DNA of 64,000 nt, taken from NCBI RefSeq assembly GCF_030466405.1, contig NZ_JAGGJF010000004.1, forward strand, positions 172,800 to 236,799, in the 5' to 3' direction. The notes beneath the pieces were generated by a model. It had not been told where the DNA came from, did no database searches, and saw only the letters and a program-made list of their open reading frames with translations. A program made the translations under genes and the position numbers. The stretch comes from Pseudidiomarina terrestris. Lineage in GTDB: Bacteria > Pseudomonadota > Gammaproteobacteria > Enterobacterales > Alteromonadaceae. This document shows positions 1 to 8,176 of the stretch, piece after piece. The number at the start of each line of letters is the position of its first letter. The stretch's first letter is position 1.

Positions 1-52
1 CGGCGTGGTGGGCGAGTTCTAAAGCGCGGCGCATGTAGCGTTCGTGTTCCAT
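1..52 (-). CDS. 5' end of a deaminase-like gene, probably tadA (partial)
   Basis: Only the first 17 codons are in the window; the gene runs off the left edge. The reverse strand reads ATG followed by MEHERYMRRALELAHHA, which resembles the N-terminal helix of the tRNA adenosine deaminase TadA, where a W/YMR-A-L-LA pattern precedes the first strand. RibD, the riboflavin deaminase, starts similarly and cannot be excluded. No catalytic residue (the HAE or PCxxC motifs) lies in the visible part, so the assignment rests on a short N-terminal resemblance only. Confidence 0.3.
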   Translation of the reverse strand, partial: MEHERYMRRALELAHHA

Positions 53-87
53 TCGCAATCCCGTTTGCCAGCAATGACGGGCATTCT

Positions 88-119
88 AAAAAAAAGCCCC
101 CGCGAAAGCGAGGGCTTTT
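88..119 (-). terminator. Rho-independent terminator of the TonB-dependent receptor gene
   Basis: On the minus strand an 8-bp GC-rich stem (GCCCTCGC / GCGGGGGC) with a TTTC loop is followed by a run of eight T. It lies about 40 bases after the stop of the receptor gene and before the start of the next minus-strand gene, so it separates the two transcription units. Confidence 0.85.
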
Positions 120-156
120 GGTACATTTCTGTACTTTGTTGTGGCGCGGAGCCAGC

Positions 157-3100
157 TTAGAAGCGGTAACGGATACCGATCTTCGCCTGCCAGGTCGAGC
201 GCTCTGGGAGGTAACGCGTCGGAGCCTGGGTGACTACGTCAAAGGCACGGCTGTTGTAAGGCACGCCATAAACGTACTGACCGTCATCGTTGATGGTCGC
301 ACTTACCAGTTCGCGAACGTTATCGCCGTAAGGTAATACGTGCTTCTGGCCAGCTTCTTTATCAAAGATAGCAATCAGGTTACGAACGTTGATGTAAAGC
401 TCACCTTTGTGACCTTCAACAAAACCTGGTAATTCCTGAGTGAATTTGAAATCCAGGTTTGTGGTCCAGGGGCCGCGCTCAGTGTTACGTGGCAAGTAAC
501 CACCTTCGTAACCTTCAAGGCCTGCACGTTGCAGATAGTCCATGAACTGCTCGTAGCTAAAGTTATTCTCGTACGCGACAGCAGGATCGTTAGGTCCAGT
601 CGGGATGTACGGCAGGTACACAGACGATTGACCTAAAGTACCAAACGGCTGGTTACCAAAGCTTACGTCGCCATAGCTGTCATACACATAACCCCATGGA
701 CGACCTGAGTAACGTTCCCAGAACAGACCGAAGGTTGAAGTGTAGCCACTGAAGAGCTCAGTTTTGTACGTGACGTCAGCCATGAAACGGTGCTCAACCT
801 GATAGGATGCAGTACCTGGGCGGACGTTCTGACGATCGATAGCAACCGGGAAGCGATAGTTTGAGATGGCAGTGCTTGAGCTACCCGCAACGGCTTCTTC
901 GATGTCCTGATTGGTGTAGCTGGTACGGAAGCTAAAGCCGTTATCCCATGCTTTCCCTAAGGTGGTGGTAAAGATTTGGCTCTTACCGCCGTCACCATTA
1001 GTTAACAGCAAGTCATAACGCTGTACGTTACCGTGGTCGCCGACACTCATTGGTTCGTGATCGTCGAGGGGATCGTCAACAACGTACAGAATACGGCCGC
1101 CGTCAATCGTGGTACGTGGATTACCGTCTTCGTCCAGTAAAGGTACGCGAGTCAGGTCTTTCCACTGTACGTCATCTTTACGACGGGTATAGATGTACTC
1201 AACACTTGCAAACCAGTCATCACCTAGCACAGGAATGCTGAAGTTGTTGAAATCTACGCCTAAGCTGCCACGCCAGTCTGACGGCAGGTCAAATTCCGGG
1301 TCAATTGCATTGACGTAACCGTCAGCAATCAAGCCGTCTTGCACCGCTTGTGGAACCTGGGTTGGGTCGACATTATCGAAGAACACAGACCAAGGCACAT
1401 CAGACAAGAAGCGGTCAAACTGTGAGAAGGTCTCACCGTTGTTAGTATACGAGTTCGATACCCATACATTTGGACGACCACCTGCATAGCGACCAACGCC
1501 ACCGCGCACACGAACATCATCCGTTAACTGATACTTGAACCCCAAGCGTGGTAAGAACAGGTCTTTACCATCAAGGTTTTCAGTGTTCGAGATGTTGTAA
1601 CGGGCAGCGAACTTCTCGTTGTACACCGGCTTGTCTTCAGCGTGCATACGCTCATAGCGCAAACCAAACATCAACTCTAAGTCCCACGTTGGCTGCCAGG
1701 TATCCTGAATGTAAAGCGCCTGGGTACCCTGCGTGAAGTTAGCCGCGGCATCGTTGATGTCGCCCGTGAGGCTGCCTGCGTAATAAAATGCGCCGGCTTC
1801 GCGGTTTTCGAAGTCTTCGATACTGTCGAATTCCCATGAGCCCAGAGCGTTTTGTACGAACAGGTTATAGATATCGGTTTCAGAGAAAGCATAACCAAAG
1901 CCAATCGCGTGATCGCCTAACAGGTATTCACCATTCGCCTGGAATTCCAGGGTAGAGTTCTCACCTTCGTTGGCGTGGCGCGAGTAGTCTGGGCCAAACT
2001 CAATAGCGTTGCGGCCACCAACTTCGACCGTCACCATACCCATGGTACGACCGTTCAACGGATCCTGGTTAGCTTCAACATTCTTGTACGACAACTTGAT
2101 GTCGCTGGAGAAGTTTGAATTCCAGTTTGAATACACCTGAAGCGCATAAGCGTCGAGGATTTGCTCGTTGTTGTACCAGCTTGAAGAAAGCGTCAGCGTA
2201 CCATCGCCGCCGTACTGGTTACGAATTGAGTTGCCATCAGTGTGCTGGTAAGTGAAGGCTGCACGGTGCTCGTTGCTGATGTTCCAGTCAAGTTTCACCA
2301 ACAGTTTTTCATCTTCTTCTTCAGCCGGGATATCCCAACCGCCAAGCTGCTCGTCAGTCAGACCATACACGTCACGCGCAATCGCCAGAACTTGTTCCAG
2401 TTCTTCGGTCGTGATGTTGGCAATGTTGGCCGCGTCAGAACCGATAGGACCACGGTAAGGAGCGTTGGTCTCGTCTTGCGTCTCGTAGTTTACGTAGAAG
2501 AACAATTTATCTTTAATGACAGGGCCGCCAAGGCTGATACCAAGCGTCTTTTCTTCGTAATCGACATTCGGTGGCAGAGCATCTTCATCGTATTTTGATG
2601 CTTCAGCGTCGCCAGCAAGACTGTCACTGGTGTACTGATAGAAAACTGAGCCTTTAAGCTCGTTGGTACCAGATTTGGTTACCGCGTTAACTTTGGCACC
2701 GGTGAAGTTGGTGTCTTTTGCGTTGAAAGGTACAACATCAACAGTGATCTGCTCAATCGCGTCGATAGAAATAGGTGAACCCTGAGTAGGGTAACCATTG
2801 CTGTTCAGACCAAAGTCATCGTTTTGCGCGATACCATCAACTGTGATTGAGTTGTAGCGTGGATTATTACCAGCAACAACCAGTTGATCACCGTCACCCA
2901 GTTGGGTTGCTAGTGGGTTCAAGCGGACAATTTCTTTCAGGTCACGGCTATAGGTTGGTAACGCTTCAATTTGCTCTTCACCGAATGAGCTGCTTGAACC
3001 GTTATTCAGCTGTGCGTAGTTAATTGCCTGACCGGTTACGGTAATGCGCTCAACATCATTGGCTTCAAGCTGTGCATTTAAACGGAAGGTCTCACCAAGT

Positions 3101-3408
3101 TTCAGGAACACTTCTGAATACTGGGCGTCCTGATAAACGTCTGAGTCTAAGGTGATGCGGTAGGGACCGCCGACACGCAGACCGCTGGCAATAAAAGTAC
3201 CAGAGTTATCGGTGGTAACTTCGGTTCGGGAACCTGAAGGTACGTGCTCAATAACAACTTTGGTATTGGCAGCGCCACTACCTTGTGGGCCTAAAATTTC
3301 ACCACGTAAAGACGCCGAAGTGTCTTGTGCTACTGCTGTTGCTGAGGCCAAGCCTAAAGCAACTGCGATAGCACTTGCGGTGCGGGAAAATCGCAGAGAT
3401 GTTGTCAT
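157..3408 (-). CDS. Oar-like TonB-dependent outer-membrane receptor
   Basis: A 1083-residue outer-membrane receptor. The chosen ATG follows an AGGAAA/AGAAAG purine stretch and begins a clean signal peptide (MTTSLRFSRTASAIAVALG, cleavage near AVAQ-D). In-frame codons upstream would add about 36 basic residues before that signal. Order: signal peptide; carboxypeptidase-regulatory-like beta-sandwich (about residues 30-115, 'SASLRGEILGPQG...'); TonB plug (about 120-270, with 'ITVDGIAQND' and 'GAKVNAVTKSGTNELKGSVF'); then a long beta-barrel ending in the aromatic C-terminus 'IGIRYRF'. This is the architecture of Oar-type receptors common in Alteromonadales. The substrate is unknown; peptide uptake is often proposed for the family. 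It is divergent from an exported phosphodiesterase-family gene, with a PhoB-box-like sequence between them, which raises the possibility of phosphate-starvation control. Confidence 0.88.
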   Translation of the reverse strand: MTTSLRFSRTASAIAVALGLASATAVAQDTSASLRGEILGPQGSGAANTKVVIEHVPSGSRTEVTTDNSGTFIASGLRVGGPYRITLDSDVYQDAQYSEVFLKLGETFRLNAQLEANDVERITVTGQAINYAQLNNGSSSSFGEEQIEALPTYSRDLKEIVRLNPLATQLGDGDQLVVAGNNPRYNSITVDGIAQNDDFGLNSNGYPTQGSPISIDAIEQITVDVVPFNAKDTNFTGAKVNAVTKSGTNELKGSVFYQYTSDSLAGDAEASKYDEDALPPNVDYEEKTLGISLGGPVIKDKLFFYVNYETQDETNAPYRGPIGSDAANIANITTEELEQVLAIARDVYGLTDEQLGGWDIPAEEEDEKLLVKLDWNISNEHRAAFTYQHTDGNSIRNQYGGDGTLTLSSSWYNNEQILDAYALQVYSNWNSNFSSDIKLSYKNVEANQDPLNGRTMGMVTVEVGGRNAIEFGPDYSRHANEGENSTLEFQANGEYLLGDHAIGFGYAFSETDIYNLFVQNALGSWEFDSIEDFENREAGAFYYAGSLTGDINDAAANFTQGTQALYIQDTWQPTWDLELMFGLRYERMHAEDKPVYNEKFAARYNISNTENLDGKDLFLPRLGFKYQLTDDVRVRGGVGRYAGGRPNVWVSNSYTNNGETFSQFDRFLSDVPWSVFFDNVDPTQVPQAVQDGLIADGYVNAIDPEFDLPSDWRGSLGVDFNNFSIPVLGDDWFASVEYIYTRRKDDVQWKDLTRVPLLDEDGNPRTTIDGGRILYVVDDPLDDHEPMSVGDHGNVQRYDLLLTNGDGGKSQIFTTTLGKAWDNGFSFRTSYTNQDIEEAVAGSSSTAISNYRFPVAIDRQNVRPGTASYQVEHRFMADVTYKTELFSGYTSTFGLFWERYSGRPWGYVYDSYGDVSFGNQPFGTLGQSSVYLPYIPTGPNDPAVAYENNFSYEQFMDYLQRAGLEGYEGGYLPRNTERGPWTTNLDFKFTQELPGFVEGHKGELYINVRNLIAIFDKEAGQKHVLPYGDNVRELVSATINDDGQYVYGVPYNSRAFDVVTQAPTRYLPERSTWQAKIGIRYRF

Positions 3409-3509
3409 CTTTCTAAATTTCCTGGGTTGTGGTTTGAAAAAAAATTTGAAAGGCATTACCGCTTGATGTTGAGCCTTAAATAAAGTCGTAGCTTTTATAA
3501 CACTTGAAC

Positions 3510-3527
3510 GTGTCAAAAATGTGACAG
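3510..3527 (-). promoter_or_regulatory. Candidate PhoB box between divergent receptor and EEP genes
   Basis: Read on the minus strand this is CTGTCAC-ATTT-TTGACAC, two 7-base units separated by 4 A/T bases, the spacing of PhoB half-sites (consensus CTGTCAT). The first unit matches well; the second is weaker. It sits about 100 bases from both divergent start codons (3408 and 3635). The element is almost palindromic, so it could act on either side. Calling it PhoB-bound is an inference helped by the adjacent phoB-phoR-pst genes. Confidence 0.45.
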
Positions 3528-3634
3528 CATTTTAATCAAAAGCGATTAGAATTGCACCGATTTTCTGGAACGAATACAGTAAGATTTTGTCTCAGCGCAC
3601 TTGCGGATTACTGACATTAAGGATGGTAGACTCG

Positions 3635-4831
3635 ATGAAGCCAGTCACGCTCGGAGTTACAGCTTTATTTATTGGTTTCTTAACTGGATGTGATATGCCA
3701 CAAAAAACACCAAAACCGCCTACGACACTCCGTGTCGCTACTTTCAATGTCAGCATGGATGCCTCAAATTACATTGCGGTCGAGGATTTGCAGACGGAGG
3801 GGAATAAGGCTTTGCCAAAAGCGCTGGCCGATGGCCATTCGCAAATTCAGGCGATCGCAGAAATTATCCAGCATACCCGTCCGGATATCTTGGTTTTAAA
3901 TGAGTTTGATTACCTGCCGGATGAAAATGTCGTAGCCACGTTTCAGGAGAATTACCTGGCGGTCAGTCAAAACGGCGAAGCTCCCATTGACTATCCTTAT
4001 CACTATTACGCACCGGTCAACACGGGGCGGCCAAGTCCTTTTGATTTGAATCGTGATGGCACCGCCAGTGGCACCGGGGATGATGCCTGGGGCTATGGCA
4101 ATTATCCGGGCCAGTATGGAATGCTGGTGCTCTCCCGGTTTCCTATCAATAAAGAAGAGAGTCGCACTTTCCAGTATTTTCTCTGGCGCGACCTCCCCGG
4201 CGCTTTGCAACCGCTGGTACCGAACACCTATGAGCCCTGGTTTAGCCCCGCCGCTTGGGCGGAGATGCCGCTAAGCTCAAAATCCCATTGGGATGTGGTG
4301 GCTGAAGTAAATGGCTTCGACTTACATTTGCTGGTGAGCCATCCTACGCCGCCAGTATTTGATGGCGAGGAAAATCGCAACGGCCGCCGCAATTTCGATG
4401 AAATACGCTTCTGGAAGGAGTACATTGGTCGCGCATCGACTGATTTCATTTACGACGATCAGGGCCGACGGGGTGGACTAGGGGATGAACAGCGGTTTGT
4501 GATTTTAGGCGACTTAAACGCATCGATCGAAAGTGATGACAATTTACCTGGCGCGATCGAGCAACTGCTTGAGAACCCGCTCATTCAGGGTGAGTTCGTG
4601 CCGATCAGTGCCGGAGGTGCAGAACACACACCGGATAATCCTCTGGCTGAGCAACATACCGCAAGCTGGCGCAAGCGTGCGGATTACGCATTACCTTCGG
4701 CCTATGGGATTAAGATCATCGACGGTGGTGTATTTTGGCCGACGCCTTCATCACCTAAGGCGCAATTGATGGACGGCCGGGAAGCGTCATCCGATCATCG
4801 ACTGGTATGGATTGACATCCAATTGCAGTAA
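3635..4831 (+). CDS. Exported endonuclease/exonuclease/phosphatase-family lipoprotein
   Basis: A 398-residue protein starting at an ATG that opens a lipoprotein signal peptide; the lipobox LTGC is at about residues 16-19, so the mature protein is probably membrane-anchored and faces outward. The rest is the DNase I-like/EEP fold: 'RVATFNVS' strand, 'LVLNEFDYL' (metal-binding Glu), 'HPTPPVFDGEENRNGRRNFDEIRF', 'GDLNAS' (catalytic Asp/Asn) and the final 'SSDHRLVW' (SDH) motif, all intact. Family members cleave phosphodiesters or phosphomonoesters. Placed directly before phoB-phoR and facing a possible PhoB box, it may release phosphate from extracellular nucleic acids or other esters, but the substrate is not shown by the sequence. 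An in-frame start 12 bases upstream is possible; it would only lengthen the signal peptide. Confidence 0.8.
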   Translation: MKPVTLGVTALFIGFLTGCDMPQKTPKPPTTLRVATFNVSMDASNYIAVEDLQTEGNKALPKALADGHSQIQAIAEIIQHTRPDILVLNEFDYLPDENVVATFQENYLAVSQNGEAPIDYPYHYYAPVNTGRPSPFDLNRDGTASGTGDDAWGYGNYPGQYGMLVLSRFPINKEESRTFQYFLWRDLPGALQPLVPNTYEPWFSPAAWAEMPLSSKSHWDVVAEVNGFDLHLLVSHPTPPVFDGEENRNGRRNFDEIRFWKEYIGRASTDFIYDDQGRRGGLGDEQRFVILGDLNASIESDDNLPGAIEQLLENPLIQGEFVPISAGGAEHTPDNPLAEQHTASWRKRADYALPSAYGIKIIDGGVFWPTPSSPKAQLMDGREASSDHRLVWIDIQLQ

Positions 4832-4849
4832 TTTTCACAAAATTGTCGT
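4832..4849 (+). promoter_or_regulatory. Candidate PhoB box ahead of phoB
   Basis: TTTTCAC-AAAA-TTGTCGT: two 7-base units with a 4-base A spacer, immediately after the stop of the upstream lipoprotein gene. Further partial units (TCATAAA, GTGTCAT) follow at 4854-4867, as in the multi-unit Pho boxes of phoB promoters. It suggests autoregulation of phoB-phoR. Confidence 0.6.
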
Positions 4850-4916
4850 AGATTCATAAAAGTGTCATACATTACAGTAATAATCGACGCAGCTTGAACA
4901 CGACTAGGTGAAAAAG

Positions 4917-5603
4917 ATGTCAAGAAAAATACTGATCGTTGAAGATGAAGCTCCCATTCGGGAAATGTTGAGTTTTGTCATGGAACAGCATGGTTATCAG
5001 GCTGTGGAAGCGGGCGACTACCAGGTTGCGTTGGAGAAAATCACTGAACCCTTTCCTGATATGATTCTACTGGACTGGATGATACCGGGCGGTTCGGGTA
5101 TTCAGTTAGCGAAAAAACTAAAAAGTGATGATTTCACGCGCGGTATCCCGATTATTATGCTGACCGCGCGAGGCGAAGAAGAAGATAAAATTCGCGGCCT
5201 GGAAGTAGGTGCCGATGATTATATTACTAAGCCCTTTTCCCCTAAGGAGCTGATGGCCCGCATGCGCGCAGTCTTTCGTCGTGTGGCACCGACAGTATTG
5301 GATGAGCCGCTGGAGATCGAAGGTCTTAATCTAGACCCCGTGTCCCACCGGGTCAGTGCCTATAACGACCGATTGGATATGGGCCCCACCGAATTTAAAT
5401 TACTGCATTTCTTTATGACGCACCCTGAACGCGTGTATAGTCGTGAGCAACTCTTAGATCACGTCTGGGGAACCAACGTTTATGTCGAAGATCGCACCGT
5501 TGATGTCCATATTCGCCGCTTACGCAAAGCTATTGAAATGCATGGCCACGACCGTTTGGTGCAGACCGTCCGGGGCGTGGGTTATCGCTTCTCCAGTCGC
5601 TAG
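4917..5603 (+). CDS. phoB: PhoB phosphate regulon response regulator
   Basis: A 228-residue OmpR-family regulator that activates phosphate-starvation genes when phosphorylated by PhoR. The receiver domain (about 1-120) has the acidic pair in 'IVEDEAP', the phospho-acceptor Asp in '[11 protein letters not shown]', Thr in '[10 protein letters not shown]' and Lys in '[13 protein letters not shown]', the last two stretches very typical of PhoB. The winged helix (about 130-228) ends '[13 protein letters not shown]'. The ATG at 4917 sits 6 bases after AGGTG; a GTG three codons upstream lies inside that ribosome-binding site and is less likely. phoR starts 19 bases downstream. PhoB-box-like repeats precede the gene. 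Confidence 0.97.
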   Translation: MSRKILIVEDEAPIREMLSFVMEQHGYQAVEAGDYQVALEKITEPFPDMILLDWMIPGGSGIQLAKKLKSDDFTRGIPIIMLTARGEEEDKIRGLEVGADDYITKPFSPKELMARMRAVFRRVAPTVLDEPLEIEGLNLDPVSHRVSAYNDRLDMGPTEFKLLHFFMTHPERVYSREQLLDHVWGTNVYVEDRTVDVHIRRLRKAIEMHGHDRLVQTVRGVGYRFSSR

Positions 5604-5622
5604 CTTGGTTCGGTAACTCTAG

Positions 5623-6933
5623 ATGGATAAGAACTACTCGACGGTCTTTATCGTGCGCGGTTTTCTCTGGTTTGCAGTGCCGTTGGGCGTGATTGGTTGG
5701 TTGATCGGCTTCTTCTGGCAGACCTTAAGCCTGGGATTGCTGGCGATTCTCGCTTGGCATTATTACTTTCAGTATAAACTCGTCGACTGGCTGTGGAATC
5801 GTCGAACTTTGCTGCCACCAAGTGCACCGGGCAGTTGGAGCTATATCTACGATGGTATTTATCGCACCCAGCGACGCAGTCAGCAACGCCGTCGTGCACT
5901 GGCACGAATTTTACGCCGGTTTCGGGAAGCCTCCGAGGCCATCCCTGATGCAGCCATCGTATTTCGTCGCGATGGCGCCCTGATCTGGTGCAATAAGCTT
6001 GGACAATTTCATTTTGGCTTAAAGTGGCCAGCCGATACTGGCATTCGCCTGTCGAATTTGATCCGTCATCCCGAGTTCATCAGTTATTTGCAAAAAGGCG
6101 ACTTTAGTGACGAAATCTACCTGCCGTCTCCGGTGCGGGATGAGGTCGAGCTGGAGATCCGCATCATGCCTTACAGCGAGGATCAGTATCTGTTGATGGC
6201 ACGGGACGTCACCCAACTGCGGCAACTAGAGCAAATGCGCAAAGAATTTGTTGCCAATGTTTCCCATGAGCTGAAGACACCGCTGACGGTGATTCAGGGG
6301 TATCTGGAGATGGTGAACGAAGATCCCGCGGCAATGCCGCCAGCGCTGTTGCAGAAAGCCGTAACTGACATGGTCGGGCAAAGCACACGGATGCGCAATC
6401 TTGTCGATCAATTACTGTCATTGTCGCGAATGGACTCCGCGCGAGGCGATATTTTCGATAAGGTGGTACCTGTTCCTGACCTGCTCAAACGGCTGCAACG
6501 AGATGCTGAGCAATTAAATACAGCAAAGCAGCATGAGCTGGTTTTCGAGCTATCCGATCAATCCATGTTTGGCCATGAAGATGAACTGCGCAGCGTATTT
6601 TCTAACCTTATCACCAATGCGATTCATTACACCCAGCCCGAAGGACGTATTGTGGTGCGTTGGCAGCCAGTGGGTAAGCAAATGGAGTTTAGCGTGAGCG
6701 ATAATGGCCCGGGAATACCTGCGGAACATATCCCACGCATTACCGAGCGCTTTTATCGCATCGATAAAGATCGCAATAGCAGTAAAGGCGGTTCAGGTTT
6801 GGGGCTGGCAATTGTGAAACAGGCCATTGATCATCATCATTGTAAGCTGTCGATTAACTCTGTCGTAGGCAGAGGCTCGACCTTTATCGTGCGGGTTCCG
6901 GAAGAGCTGGTGGTCGGCAAGCCAGCCGCATGA
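5623..6933 (+). CDS. phoR: PhoR phosphate regulon sensor kinase
   Basis: A 436-residue inner-membrane histidine kinase partnered with PhoB. Order: two closely spaced hydrophobic segments near the N-terminus (about residues 8-50) with almost no periplasmic loop, as in E. coli PhoR; a charged cytoplasmic linker; a PAS domain (about 95-200, 'AIPDAAIVFRRDGALIWCN'); a HisKA domain with the phospho-His in 'FVANVSHELKTPLTVIQGYLE'; and an HATPase domain with N box 'NLITNAIHYT', G1 'DNGPGIP' and G2 'GGSGLGLAIV'. The absence of a sensory loop fits phosphate sensing through the Pst transporter and PhoU, both encoded just downstream. Confidence 0.96.
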   Translation: MDKNYSTVFIVRGFLWFAVPLGVIGWLIGFFWQTLSLGLLAILAWHYYFQYKLVDWLWNRRTLLPPSAPGSWSYIYDGIYRTQRRSQQRRRALARILRRFREASEAIPDAAIVFRRDGALIWCNKLGQFHFGLKWPADTGIRLSNLIRHPEFISYLQKGDFSDEIYLPSPVRDEVELEIRIMPYSEDQYLLMARDVTQLRQLEQMRKEFVANVSHELKTPLTVIQGYLEMVNEDPAAMPPALLQKAVTDMVGQSTRMRNLVDQLLSLSRMDSARGDIFDKVVPVPDLLKRLQRDAEQLNTAKQHELVFELSDQSMFGHEDELRSVFSNLITNAIHYTQPEGRIVVRWQPVGKQMEFSVSDNGPGIPAEHIPRITERFYRIDKDRNSSKGGSGLGLAIVKQAIDHHHCKLSINSVVGRGSTFIVRVPEELVVGKPAA

Positions 6934-6969
6934 CAGAAAATTGGCAGAAATATGACACCAATTGCGTGT

Positions 6970-6987
6970 TTGTCATTAAAATGTCAC
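6970..6987 (+). promoter_or_regulatory. PhoB box ahead of pstS
   Basis: TTGTCAT-TAAA-ATGTCAC, two near-consensus 7-base PhoB units with the expected 4-base A/T spacer, about 70 bases before the pstS start codon. This is among the clearest Pho boxes in the window. Confidence 0.75.
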
Positions 6988-7057
6988 ATTGACCATCTAC
7001 ACTCTCCAGTGTCACTTGAACAATAGCTGTATCACAGCTCTGACGATTGGAGTCATT

Positions 7058-8029
7058 ATGAAAGTTAAATCAATTCTTCTTGCTTTAGGTTTAGCGGGTG
7101 TTGTTGCTACTTCAGCACACGCACAAAAACCAACCGACAACCTTCCTGAATACGAGAAAGTAAGTGGCCTGTCAGGCAACTTATCATCTGTTGGATCAGA
7201 TACTCTGGCCAACATGATGACCTTCTGGGCGGAGGAGTTTAAGCGCCTTTACCCGAACGTGAACATCCAGATTCAAGCTGCGGGCTCATCTACTGCGCCA
7301 CCAGCGCTGACGGAAGGTACTTCGAACTTCGGCCCTATGAGCCGCAATATGAAGTCCAAAGAAATCGAGGCCTTTGAAAAGCGCCATGGTTACAAACCGA
7401 CGCCTGTGCGTGTTGCCATCGATGCGCTGGCTGTGTTTGTGCACAAAGATAACCCGATCCAAGGCATGACCATTGCTGAAGTTGATGCGGTATTCAGTTC
7501 AACCCGTCTGTGTGGCGCTACCAGTCAGGTACAGCGCTGGGGTGACCTGGGTCTTGAAGGCAGCTGGGCTGGCCGTGACCTGCAGCTTTACGGTCGTAAC
7601 TCAGTGTCTGGTACCTATGGCTACTTTAAAGATATCGCATTATGTGGCGGTGATTTCCGTGCCAACGTAAATGAGCAGCCTGGTTCTGCTTCAGTGGTGC
7701 AGTCGGTATCAACCTCTTTGAATGCTATCGGCTACTCTGGTATTGGCTACATGACCTCTGGCGTGAAAACGGTGCCTTTGGCAGTTGCTGAAGGTGAGGA
7801 ATATGTGGACGCGACGACTGAGAGTGCCTTAGCTGGTAAGTACCCACTCGCGCGCTTCCTGGTGGTGTATGTGAACAAACACCCGAATAAGCCATTAGAC
7901 CCGGCAACGGCCGAGTTTTTGAAAATGGTGCTGTCAAAAACTGGACAAGAGATTGTTGATAAAGACGGTTACATTCCTTTGCCAAAAGTTGTAGTTGAGC
8001 AAGAGCTGGAAAAGCTTGGCTTAAACTAA
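7058..8029 (+). CDS. pstS: PstS phosphate-binding protein
   Basis: A 323-residue periplasmic phosphate-binding protein that delivers phosphate to PstC/PstA. The start at 7058 follows GGAG by 7 bases and begins the signal peptide [23 protein letters not shown]. The binding-protein signatures are '[20 protein letters not shown]', '[22 protein letters not shown]' and '[12 protein letters not shown]', residues typical of PstS/PBP-like phosphate contacts. It belongs to the PBP-like-2 branch common in marine gammaproteobacteria rather than being close to E. coli PstS. A strong terminator follows, so pstS mRNA probably ends before pstC, which has its own Pho boxes; separate promoters would allow much more binding protein than permease. 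Confidence 0.93.
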   Translation: MKVKSILLALGLAGVVATSAHAQKPTDNLPEYEKVSGLSGNLSSVGSDTLANMMTFWAEEFKRLYPNVNIQIQAAGSSTAPPALTEGTSNFGPMSRNMKSKEIEAFEKRHGYKPTPVRVAIDALAVFVHKDNPIQGMTIAEVDAVFSSTRLCGATSQVQRWGDLGLEGSWAGRDLQLYGRNSVSGTYGYFKDIALCGGDFRANVNEQPGSASVVQSVSTSLNAIGYSGIGYMTSGVKTVPLAVAEGEEYVDATTESALAGKYPLARFLVVYVNKHPNKPLDPATAEFLKMVLSKTGQEIVDKDGYIPLPKVVVEQELEKLGLN

Positions 8030-8042
8030 GGTCAAAGTCAGT

Positions 8043-8073
8043 AAAAGCCGGCATCTGCCGGCTTTTATTTTTT
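8043..8073 (+). terminator. Rho-independent terminator after pstS
   Basis: A 10-bp perfect stem (AAAAGCCGGC / GCCGGCTTTT) with an ATCT loop followed by ATTTTTT, starting 14 bases after the pstS stop codon. Confidence 0.9.
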
Positions 8074-8078
8074 CTAAA

Positions 8079-8132
8079 ATGTCACTTTTATGACGGTTCT
8101 GTAACAGTACTGTCATAATTCTCGGCTATACT
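8079..8132 (+). promoter_or_regulatory. Double PhoB box and promoter for pstC-pstA-pstB-phoU
   Basis: Two 18-base elements with the 7-4-7 layout lie in tandem: ATGTCAC-TTTT-ATGACGG (8079-8096) and CTGTAAC-AGTA-CTGTCAT (8099-8116). A TATACT -10 hexamer lies at 8127-8132, about one turn after the last unit, which is where PhoB-activated promoters place it. The start codon of pstC is at 8177. Confidence 0.7.
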
Positions 8133-8176
8133 TCCGGCCAATTAAACTCAAACTTGTTAAACCACTCGAGGTAATA

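Noticed and set aside
8099..8116. LexA-type operator (CTGT...ACAG)
   Set aside because: CTGTAACAG is too short for the CTGT-N8-ACAG spacing; the 7-4-7 PhoB-unit layout and gene context fit better.
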